From: an uncultured Ruminococcus sp.
GTDB taxonomy: Bacteria; Bacillota; Clostridia; Oscillospirales; Ruminococcaceae
Assembly: GCA_937894495.1 (NCBI GenBank)
Contig: CALCRR010000341.1
Span: forward strand, 1 to 13,884
Reading direction: 5' to 3'
Length of the DNA stretch: 13,884 nt
The position numbers and the translations under genes were made by a program. Position 1 is the stretch's first letter. Every line of letters begins with the position of its first letter. Shown here piece after piece: positions 6,505 to 12,401 of this stretch. The notes beneath the pieces are model-generated. The model was not told the origin of the DNA. It did no database searches and saw nothing but the letters and a program-made list of their open reading frames with translations.

Positions 6505-6933
6505 ATGAAGCTAATGGTGATAATACTGAATAAAACAGAGGTACTTGAATATCTTCTGGAGGGTCTGTCGGCGGCAGGCATCGGAGGAGCAACTATCATA
6601 CAGTCATCGGGACTTGCAATGACGCTGCAGAAGATGAACTCCAGCTTTCTCAGCGCTTCGATAAGAAGTATGCTCACAGGCGAGGAGGAGGACAACCGCA
6701 CTATACTTTCGGTAATAAACGATGACCAGCTGGACACGGTGCGCAGAGTGGTCTACAATACCGTGGGAGATCTTTCTCAGCCAAACACGGGTATAATGTT
6801 CACAGTGCCCCTTGATTTTGTGGAGGGCAGACGCAAGCGGAGACTGCCCGAATACGGCGGACAAAAGGACGAGCAGAAAGTCGAGGAGGACAGCAGCGGC
6901 AAGGCGGATAAGAAGGATAAAAAGAAGAAATAA
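6505..6933 (+). CDS. PII-like (GlnB-fold) protein with charged tail
   Basis: This 142-residue protein looks like the GlnB/PII fold. It has an N-terminal strand MKLMVIILNK, a helix EVLEYLLEGLSAAGI, a GATIIQSSGLAM strand and turn, a second half with RTILSVIND, a helix QLDTVRRVVYNTVGDL, and a final strand TGIMFTVPLDFV (96-106). True PII proteins carry a T-loop tyrosine and a B-loop; here the region 36-60 is short and has no Tyr, so uridylylation-type control is unlikely. Residues 107-142 form a Lys/Glu/Asp-rich tail ending KKDKKKK. The start at 6505 follows GGAG (6493-6496) by 8 nt; a GTG at 6496 in frame overlaps that site. The ligand is unknown; PII-like proteins bind adenine nucleotides, cyclic di-AMP or bicarbonate in different groups. 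The gene lies 50 nt after the LCP-like gene. Confidence 0.7.
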   Translation: MKLMVIILNKTEVLEYLLEGLSAAGIGGATIIQSSGLAMTLQKMNSSFLSASIRSMLTGEEEDNRTILSVINDDQLDTVRRVVYNTVGDLSQPNTGIMFTVPLDFVEGRRKRRLPEYGGQKDEQKVEEDSSGKADKKDKKKK

Positions 6934-7008
6934 AAGGCGAGTTTACAGAATATTTACAATTTGTACTGCAAATGTTTCATTTCTTTCTTTAAAAACCTTT
7001 GATTTTGC

Positions 7009-7037
7009 TTGAAAAAATCTGCCGCTTGTGGTATAAT
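7009..7037 (+). promoter_or_regulatory. Strong extended -10 promoter of the rimP-nusA-infB operon
   Basis: TTGAAA (7009-7014), a 17-nt spacer and TATAAT (7032-7037) preceded by TGG. This is the same arrangement, box for box, as at 4674-4702. The transcription start should be near 7044, leaving a leader of about 207 nt before rimP. No terminator is visible between the PII-like gene stop (6933) and this promoter, so some read-through may add to expression. Confidence 0.8.
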
Positions 7038-7057
7038 AACTACAATAGGCTTTTACG

Positions 7058-7093
7058 AAAGACTGGAACTTGACTTCCGGTCTTTTGTGTTTG
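7058..7093 (+). terminator. Terminator-like hairpin in the operon leader (possible attenuator)
   Basis: AAAGACTGGAA (7058-7068) pairs with TTCCGGTCTTT (7075-7085): 11 bp with one U-G pair and a 6-nt loop CTTGAC. It is followed by TGTGTTTG, a U-rich but interrupted tract. It starts only about 14 nt after the predicted transcription start and lies 166 nt before rimP, so it could attenuate the whole operon. Weak terminators of this type (strong A-U-closed stem, broken U-tract) often depend on NusA, whose gene is in this operon; the feedback idea is inference. Confidence 0.6.
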
Positions 7094-7107
7094 TATGGGA
7101 AGTCGCT

Positions 7108-7128
7108 TTTATAATTCATAATTATGGT
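7108..7128 (+). repeat. TTCATAA heptads, short array in the rimP leader
   Basis: TTTATAA, TTCATAA and a closing TTATGGT are in phase. The same order occurs downstream of rimP at 7804-7838. Here it is followed at 7138 by GGACGCTGCG within a hairpin (7135-7153, TGCGGACG/CGTCTGTG with three G-U pairs), and the second copy is likewise followed by GGACGCTGCG at 7866. Confidence 0.75.
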
Positions 7129-7205
7129 GAGCTCTGCGGACGCTGCGTCTGTGTGAAGTGAGTGCAGACATGAAAAGCCAAACGGAAACGAGGGTAAAGG
7201 GGAGT

Positions 7206-7240
7206 CTTACTTCTTACCTCTTACCTCTGACATCTAAAAG
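7206..7240 (+). repeat. CTTRCYT heptad array abutting the rimP start
   Basis: Five phased 7-mers: three of the form CTTACYT, a variant CTGACAT, then a closing CTAAAAG. GGGG follows at once, so the closing unit plus G-run forms AAAAGGGGG, the only Shine-Dalgarno-like sequence for the rimP ATG 7 nt further on. The CTGACAT variant also occurs in the array at 13843-13877. Confidence 0.9.
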
Positions 7241-7250
7241 GGGGCATATT

Positions 7251-7796
7251 ATGGCAAGCAAGAGCGGTAATAAAAAGGACCGCATGAGTACGGTGGAAAG
7301 GGTCACTAAGCTGGCACAGCCGCTGGCTGACGAGCTGGGGCTTTTTCTGTGGGACGTCAGGTTTGAAAAGGAGGGAGCTACCAAGTATCTCAGGGTGCTG
7401 ATAGACAAGGACGGCGGAGTTACCATGAACGACTGCGAAGCCTTTGCAAGACCCTTCAACAAGATACTTGACGAGGAGGACCCCATACCCGAGAGCTATG
7501 TGTTTGAGTGCGGCAGCCCGGGGCTGGGCAGAGAGCTGAGAAAGCCCGTACACTTTGAGGTGTGCATAGGCGACACGGTAAGGGTAAGGCTGATACGCCC
7601 CGATGAAAACGGCGAGAGAGAGTTTATCGTGGGGCTTGTGGGCTATGACGACAAGGAGAAGATAATTGCCTGCCAGACCCTGGATGAAAACGGCGACGGT
7701 GTGGCTAACGTTCAGTTCAAGCTCAGCGACTGCGCCTTTGTAAAGCTCTATGACGATTACGATCTGGAGGACGAGATAAAGGCGGCAGAGCTTTGA
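7251..7796 (+). CDS. rimP: Ribosome maturation factor RimP
   Basis: RimP binds the 30S precursor and helps assemble the 3' domain of the small subunit. This 181-residue protein shows the family's order: an N-terminal helix VERVTKLAQPLADELGL, then a strand pair with LWDVRFEKEG and LRVLIDKDGGV, a central ECGSPGLGREL segment (family SSPGxxRPL), and a C-terminal SH3-like barrel with QFKLSDCAFVKL. Two starts are possible. ATG 7251 is preceded by AAAAGGGGG, supplied by the heptad repeat. ATG 7284 is preceded 4 nt upstream by AAAAAGGA and would give a protein beginning MSTVERV, closer to the usual N-terminus. I list the longer form without being sure. It is the first gene of the nusA-infB operon, and nusA follows after a 243-nt repeat-filled gap, unusually long for this pair. 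Confidence 0.93.
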   Translation: MASKSGNKKDRMSTVERVTKLAQPLADELGLFLWDVRFEKEGATKYLRVLIDKDGGVTMNDCEAFARPFNKILDEEDPIPESYVFECGSPGLGRELRKPVHFEVCIGDTVRVRLIRPDENGEREFIVGLVGYDDKEKIIACQTLDENGDGVANVQFKLSDCAFVKLYDDYDLEDEIKAAEL

Positions 7797-7803
7797 GATT
7801 TAA

Positions 7804-7831
7804 TTCATAATTTATAATTCATAATTCATAA
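7804..7831 (+). repeat. TTCATAA heptad array after rimP
   Basis: Four exact-phase 7-mers (three TTCATAA, one TTTATAA), closed by TTATGGT, starting 7 nt after the rimP stop codon. The array is AT-only apart from single C residues. Shorter versions lie at 7108-7128, just after the infB stop (12361-12374, TCCATAATTATCGG) and across the rbfA stop (13729-13735). Confidence 0.9.
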
Positions 7832-7838
7832 TTATGGT

Positions 7839-7865
7839 ATCGCCCGAGGGCGATGATATCTTTTT
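7839..7865 (+). terminator. Hairpin with distal T-run between rimP and nusA
   Basis: ATCGCCC/GGGCGAT (7839-7854) forms a compact stem with a 2-nt nominal loop, then GATATC and TTTTT (7861-7865). The 6-nt gap between stem and T-run makes a strong terminator unlikely. It may be a processing site or simply a repeat module, since it sits between the TTCATAA array and a GGACGCTGCG hairpin (7866-7887). Full termination here would be odd because no clear promoter lies between it and nusA. Confidence 0.35.
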
Positions 7866-7984
7866 GGACGCTGCGCTTCGCTTGCGTTTTATATAAGTAA
7901 GTTTTTAAAAATCAAAATAACAAAAATCAATAGACGGTAAGGACACAAAGTGAGAGAAATGCGCAAATGTATGTAAGCACATAT

Positions 7985-8019
7985 CTTGCCTCTTGCTTCC
8001 GGTCTCTTGCCTCTAGACG
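7985..8019 (+). repeat. CTTRCYT heptad array abutting the nusA start
   Basis: Five phased 7-mers: CTTGCCT, CTTGCTT, a divergent CCGGTCT that keeps phase, CTTGCCT, and the closing CTAGACG. GGAAGGA follows at 8020-8026 and serves as the nusA Shine-Dalgarno. Together with the arrays before rimP and the ABC-F gene, this places the array 21-51 nt upstream of three different start codons. Confidence 0.9.
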
Positions 8020-8039
8020 GGAAGGAATGGTCAAGAAAA

Positions 8040-9155
8040 ATGAACGATCAGTTTTTTAAGGCATTGGAGGACCTGTCGAGCGAGAACGACATCGACAGAG
8101 AGGTGCTTATCGAGAAGATAAAGGACGGCATAACTAAGGCGATAAAGAAGGAGAACCCTGAGTGCGAGCATATCAGGGTGGATATCGACCCCGATACGGG
8201 CAAGCTGGAGATGTGTATACTTAAAGAGGTCATGGAGGTAATGTTCGTTGATGACCCCGAGAACGAGATATACATCGGCGAGGCGCAGACCTATGACCCC
8301 GATATAAAGGTGGGCGACTGGGTGGAGATACCTGTAAACCCCACCAAGATAGGCAGAGTTGCGGCGCAGAACGCCAAGCAGTCCATAAAGCACGATATCA
8401 AGGATTTTGAGAGAAACAAGCTTATCGAGCAGTATAAGGACAAGGAGCATGAGATAGTTTCGGCTACCGTTCAGAAGGTTGAGCCTGCTACGGGCAATGC
8501 GGTGATAACTATCGACAAGAACGAGCATTACTTCTACCGCAACGAGCAGATACCCGGCGAGGTGCTCAAAGAGGGCGACATCATCAAGGTGTATATCGTG
8601 AGCCTTGGCGGTACCGAGAGAAAGCAGCCTGTTGTTAAGCTTTCGAGAACTCACAAGGATATGGTTAAGAGACTTTTTGAGCTTGAAGTGCCCGAGATAG
8701 CCGACGGCACTGTGGAGATAAAGGCTATATCCAGGATAGAGGGCGTAAGAAGCAAGATAGCTGTGTGGAGCAAGGATAAGAACGTTGACGCCGTGGGCGC
8801 CTGCATAGGTCCCAGAAAGTCCAGGATATCATCTGTTGTCAGCGAGCTTAAGGGCGAGAAGATAGACGTTATCAACTGGTGCGAGGACGAGGCTGAGTTC
8901 ATAGCAAAGGCGCTTGCCCCTGCCGATGTGCTTGACGTTGAGATACTGGAGCCCGAATACAGGGTAGAGCAGAAGGGCGAGGAGCAGGAGATAAAGAAAG
9001 TAATAAGAAAGTGCAGAGTTGTTGTGCCTAACAACCAGTTCTCTCTTGCTATCGGCAATAAGGGTCAGAACGCTAAGCTGGCTGCGGGACTCACAGGCTA
9101 TAAGATAGACATTGTTCCCGAGAACGCCCCTGAGCCGCGGGAAGACGCTGAGTGA
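8040..9155 (+). CDS. nusA: Transcription termination/antitermination factor NusA
   Basis: NusA binds RNA polymerase and nascent RNA, promoting pausing and intrinsic termination. This 371-residue form has the N-terminal polymerase-binding domain (1 to about 125), an S1 domain (about 134-198), and two KH domains. KH1 is around GACIGPRKSRI (Gly257 onward) and KH2 around AIGNKGQNAKLA (Gly339 to Gly342). It ends after KH2 with a short acidic tail and lacks the C-terminal acidic repeats of the E. coli protein, as in Bacillus. The start is the ATG at 8040 (MNDQFFKAL); reading further upstream in frame would translate the heptad repeat. GGAAGGA at 8020-8026 lies 13 nt before it, longer than usual. 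ylxR begins 4 nt after the stop codon. An out-of-frame ATG at 8027 opens only a short overlapping frame. Confidence 0.96.
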   Translation: MNDQFFKALEDLSSENDIDREVLIEKIKDGITKAIKKENPECEHIRVDIDPDTGKLEMCILKEVMEVMFVDDPENEIYIGEAQTYDPDIKVGDWVEIPVNPTKIGRVAAQNAKQSIKHDIKDFERNKLIEQYKDKEHEIVSATVQKVEPATGNAVITIDKNEHYFYRNEQIPGEVLKEGDIIKVYIVSLGGTERKQPVVKLSRTHKDMVKRLFELEVPEIADGTVEIKAISRIEGVRSKIAVWSKDKNVDAVGACIGPRKSRISSVVSELKGEKIDVINWCEDEAEFIAKALAPADVLDVEILEPEYRVEQKGEEQEIKKVIRKCRVVVPNNQFSLAIGNKGQNAKLAAGLTGYKIDIVPENAPEPREDAE

Positions 9156-9159
9156 TAAT

Positions 9160-9429
9160 ATGAAAACTAAAAAAATACCTTTGAGAATGTGCCTTGGCTG
9201 CAATGAGATGAAGCCTAAAAAGGAGCTTGTAAGGGTGGTCCGTTCCAAGGAGGGGGAGATATCCCTTGACCCTACAGGCAAAAAGGCAGGCAGAGGAGCA
9301 TATATCTGCAAGGACGCACAGTGCCTTAAAAAAGCAAGAAAGGCAAGGCGGCTTGAAAAAAGCTTCTCATGCAGCATAAGCGATGAGATATATGACCGTC
9401 TGGAGGAGGAGCTTGCAGATGAGCAGTAA
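9160..9429 (+). CDS. ylxR: YlxR family RNA-binding protein (RnpM)
   Basis: This 89-residue basic protein belongs to the YlxR/DUF448 family, usually encoded between nusA and infB. In Bacillus it is known as RnpM, a modulator of RNase P. Hallmarks present are the RMCLGC motif (Cys11, Cys14), the segment DPTGKKAGRGAYIC (37-50) with the family GRGAY motif, and a Lys/Arg-rich helix (57-67). The start at ATG 9160 follows the nusA stop by 4 nt with no clear Shine-Dalgarno, which suggests translational coupling to nusA. Its 3' end overlaps ylxQ by 11 nt. Cys11, Cys14 and Cys50, with Cys55, could form a metal site, though family members are not all zinc-bound. Confidence 0.93.
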   Translation: MKTKKIPLRMCLGCNEMKPKKELVRVVRSKEGEISLDPTGKKAGRGAYICKDAQCLKKARKARRLEKSFSCSISDEIYDRLEEELADEQ

Positions 9430-9748
9430 AACAGGTCTGCTTTCCATGTGCAGAAAAGCAGGGCGAATGGTAATGGGCATGGATATGGTGAAGGACGCCT
9501 GCAGCACAGGTGCGGCTAAGGCTGTGTTCACCGCCAGCGATTTTTCGCCCAAGTCTTTAAAGGAGATAAGGTTTGTATGCTGCAGATACGGCGTAAAGCT
9601 TTACGCACTGGGTCTCACTATGGACGAGATAGCTGAGGGTGTGGGCAAGCGCTCGGGCGCTGTTGCCATTACCGACGCGGGCTTTGCGAGATCCTGCGCC
9701 AAGGGACTTGAAGAGATAAAAATAGATGAAAATGAATTTTTCGGATAA
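9419..9748 (+). CDS. ylxQ: YlxQ, ribosomal protein L7Ae-family RNA-binding protein
   Basis: This 109-residue protein has the L7Ae/L30e/S12e fold, which binds kink-turn RNA in relatives. The N-terminus SSKTGLLSMCRKAGRMVMGMDMV matches the YlxQ start helix and the conserved KAGR/G turn. The middle AAKAVFTASDFSPKSLKEI and the late GKRSGAVAITDAGFARS match the family's strand-helix pattern. The ATG at 9419 lies 7 nt after GGAGGAG (9405-9411), a strong site inside the end of ylxR, and the genes overlap by 11 nt. infB begins 62 nt downstream. The cellular role of YlxQ is poorly defined; its operon position points to ribosome or RNA metabolism. Confidence 0.92.
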   Translation: MSSKTGLLSMCRKAGRMVMGMDMVKDACSTGAAKAVFTASDFSPKSLKEIRFVCCRYGVKLYALGLTMDEIAEGVGKRSGAVAITDAGFARSCAKGLEEIKIDENEFFG

Positions 9749-9810
9749 ATATGATATATGATTTGAAAACAGGAGAAATTGAGAATTTTTAAAGGAGGAT
9801 CATATAGCCT

Positions 9811-12360
9811 ATGAGTACAAAGACTACAAAATCCAAGATCAAGCTTAACGAGCTGGCAAAGGATCTTAAGCTTGCCAACAATGATATAATAGCCTGCCTG
9901 GAGGGTCTGGACGGTCAGACCAGAAAGACCCAGACTGCCCTTACTCCTGAGGAGCTTTCATACGTGTTTGAGTATTTTACGCAGAATAATCAGGTGGAGA
10001 GCTTTAACGAGTATTTTGCCAATAACGTAAGACCTGCACAGGAGGAGCCGAAGGCTGAGAAGAAAGCTGCCAAGGCTGAAAAAGCTGAAAAGGCTGACAA
10101 GACCGAAAAGGCTGCAAAGGAAGAAAAGCCCGTTAAGGAAGAGGCAAAGACCGAGCCTGCAAAGGAGACCGAGGTAAAGGCTGAAAAGCCTGCCGAGACC
10201 GCAAAGCCCGAGGGCGACGCAAAGGCTACCAAAAAGGAAAAGAGCAAAAAGCAGGAGAAGAAGGAAGCCAAGAAGAAAAAGGAGCACGGCGTTAAAACAC
10301 AGCTGGGCGGCGGCGCTTCCTTCGGTGATGATGACAAGGGCTATACTATCTCCGATGACTCAAACAGCTATCAGGACACAAGCTCCAGAAGAACTGTTGA
10401 TACAAGAGGCAGCTATATCGAGCTGGATAAGTATAACGAGAGATATGATAACCTTGCAACCAGCAAGCAGGGCAACAAAAACGATAACTTCCGCAAGAAG
10501 CAGAAGATCAACCAGAAGTCGCAGCAGTACAAAAAGCAGCAGCACTCTCACAAGAGGGAGAGCGAGCAGGATAAGCTGAACAGACTGGCTCTTGAAAAGG
10601 CAAGAAAGCAGCAGCTCAAGGTAATGATACCCGACGAGATAGTTGTATCTGAGCTGGCAAGCAGGCTTAAAGTTACGGCTACAGAGGTCATCAAAAAGCT
10701 TATGGGTCTGGGCGTTTTTGCGTCTATCAACGAGGTAGTTGACTTCGACACGGCTTCACTGGTGGCTGAGGAGCTGGGTGCCAAGGTAGAAAAGGAAGTA
10801 CACATAACCATTGAGGAAAGACTTATCGAGGACGAGGAGGACGACCCCGCTGCACTGGAGGAGCGCTGCCCTGTAGTTGTTGTTATGGGTCACGTCGATC
10901 ACGGTAAGACATCTATACTTGACAGGATAAGACACGCAAACGTTGCCGAGGGCGAAGCAGGCGGTATCACACAGCATATCGGCGCTTATCAGGTAAGAGT
11001 GGGCGACCAGAAGATAACATTTCTGGATACCCCCGGTCACGAGGCATTTACATCAATGAGAGCAAGAGGCGCTAACATCACCGATATCGCTATACTGGTA
11101 GTTGCGGCAGACGACGGCATAATGCCCCAGACTGTTGAGTCTATCAACCATGCCAAGGCGGCAGGGGTATCTGTGATAGTTGCCATAAATAAAATGGATA
11201 AAGAGGGCGCTGACCCCGACAGAGTAAAGCAGCAGCTCACCGAGCATGAGCTTGTTGTTGAGGAATGGGGCGGCGACGTTATCGCTGTGCCTGTGTCTGC
11301 TAAAACGGGCATGGGTATCGACGAGCTGCTTGAAAACGTGCTGCTGGTGTCTGAGGTAAGAGAGCTGAAAGCCAACCCCAACAGGCTGGCAAAGGGCGCT
11401 GTTATCGAAGCAAGGCTGGATAAGGGTAAGGGACCTGTGGCTACACTTCTGGTGCAGAACGGTACCCTTAAAGCAGGCGATGTTATCATTGCAGGCACAT
11501 CTGTGGGCAGGATAAGGACAATGACCGACTACCACGGCAAGCCCATAACCAAGGCTGGACCCTCTACACCTGTTGAGATAACAGGTCTGGGCGAGGTGCC
11601 CACCGCAGGCGAGACCTTCAACGCAGTTGAGGACGAGAAGCTGGCAAGAGAGCTGGTTGAGCAGAGAAAGCATGAGGCTAAGGAGGACGAGTTCAGGCAG
11701 TACCAGAAGGTAACTCTGGATAACCTGTTCGCACATATCTCCGAGGGCGAGATGAAGGAGCTGCCTATCATAGTAAAGGCAGACGTTCAGGGCTCAGTTG
11801 AAGCTGTAAAGCAGTCGCTGGAGAAGATATCCAACGAGGAAGTAAGGGTAAAGGTAATACACGGTGCAGTCGGTGCGGTGAACGAGAGCGATGTTATGCT
11901 GGCTAACGCATCTAACGCTATCATAGTCGGCTTTAACGTTAGACCCGACCCCGTTGCAAAGGCAAATGCCGAGCAGAGCGGTGTGGATATCAGACTTTAC
12001 AGGATAATCTACGATGCTATAGAAGAGATAACCGACGCTATGAAGGGTATGCTGGCGCCTAAGTTCAGAGAGGTGGAGACTGCCCGTGTGGAGGTAAGAC
12101 AGGTCTACAAGATATCAAACGTTGGCACAGTTGCAGGCTCATATGTGCTTGACGGCAAGGTGGGCAGAAACGATCTTATCAGAGTAGTAAGAGACGGCAT
12201 TATCATAGCAGACGACAAGATGAGCAGCCTGAAGAGGTTCAAGGACGATGCCAAGGAGGTATCGGAGGGCTACGAGTGCGGTATCACTCTGGAGAAGTTC
12301 TCGGATATCAAGGAGGGCGACATCTTTGAGGCTTATGTTATGGAGGAGTACAGGGAATAA
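9811..12360 (+). CDS. infB: Translation initiation factor IF-2
   Basis: IF-2 is the GTPase that places initiator tRNA on the 30S subunit and promotes subunit joining. This 849-residue form starts with an IF2_N module (about 5-55), then a low-complexity Lys/Ala/Glu linker (72-170), a Ser/Asp/Lys-rich stretch (to about 265) and a second IF2_N module (about 273-325). The G domain shows GHVDHGKT (360-367), DTPGH (406-410) and NKMD (460-463). The C-terminal half holds the barrel and fMet-tRNA-binding domains, ending VMEEYRE. AAAGGAGG (9791-9798) precedes the ATG by 12 nt. Internal starts producing shorter isoforms are known in other bacteria; I see no convincing one. It is followed 41 nt later by a lipoprotein gene rather than directly by rbfA. 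Confidence 0.97.
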   Translation: MSTKTTKSKIKLNELAKDLKLANNDIIACLEGLDGQTRKTQTALTPEELSYVFEYFTQNNQVESFNEYFANNVRPAQEEPKAEKKAAKAEKAEKADKTEKAAKEEKPVKEEAKTEPAKETEVKAEKPAETAKPEGDAKATKKEKSKKQEKKEAKKKKEHGVKTQLGGGASFGDDDKGYTISDDSNSYQDTSSRRTVDTRGSYIELDKYNERYDNLATSKQGNKNDNFRKKQKINQKSQQYKKQQHSHKRESEQDKLNRLALEKARKQQLKVMIPDEIVVSELASRLKVTATEVIKKLMGLGVFASINEVVDFDTASLVAEELGAKVEKEVHITIEERLIEDEEDDPAALEERCPVVVVMGHVDHGKTSILDRIRHANVAEGEAGGITQHIGAYQVRVGDQKITFLDTPGHEAFTSMRARGANITDIAILVVAADDGIMPQTVESINHAKAAGVSVIVAINKMDKEGADPDRVKQQLTEHELVVEEWGGDVIAVPVSAKTGMGIDELLENVLLVSEVRELKANPNRLAKGAVIEARLDKGKGPVATLLVQNGTLKAGDVIIAGTSVGRIRTMTDYHGKPITKAGPSTPVEITGLGEVPTAGETFNAVEDEKLARELVEQRKHEAKEDEFRQYQKVTLDNLFAHISEGEMKELPIIVKADVQGSVEAVKQSLEKISNEEVRVKVIHGAVGAVNESDVMLANASNAIIVGFNVRPDPVAKANAEQSGVDIRLYRIIYDAIEEITDAMKGMLAPKFREVETARVEVRQVYKISNVGTVAGSYVLDGKVGRNDLIRVVRDGIIIADDKMSSLKRFKDDAKEVSEGYECGITLEKFSDIKEGDIFEAYVMEEYRE

Positions 12361-12401
12361 TCCATAATTATCGGTCAGGCTTGTAAGAAAGGGGAAGAAG
12401 T

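Noticed and set aside
6812..7012. An Arg/Lys-rich + frame overlapping the 3' end of the PII-like gene
   Set aside because: It is out of frame with the PII-like gene, has no ribosome binding site, and runs into the next promoter.
7038..7250. Search for a tRNA gene ahead of rimP, as in the metY-rimP-nusA arrangement of enterobacteria
   Set aside because: No cloverleaf, T-loop motif or CCA end is visible in this leader; the hairpins there are explained by the terminator-like stem and repeat modules.
7985..8019. CTTRCYT arrays considered as CRISPR-like repeats
   Set aside because: Units are 7 nt and contiguous with no spacers, and no cas genes are present. They are simple tandem heptamers.
7986..8039. 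N-terminal extension of NusA from a TTG at 7986
   Set aside because: It would translate the heptad array and lacks an upstream ribosome binding site. The NusA family N-terminus fits MNDQFFKAL at 8040.
9958..10337. Leu/Phe/Ser-rich reading frames opposite the infB linker, resembling membrane proteins
   Set aside because: They are the complement of the Lys/Ala/Glu-rich IF-2 linker; the composition is a mirror effect.
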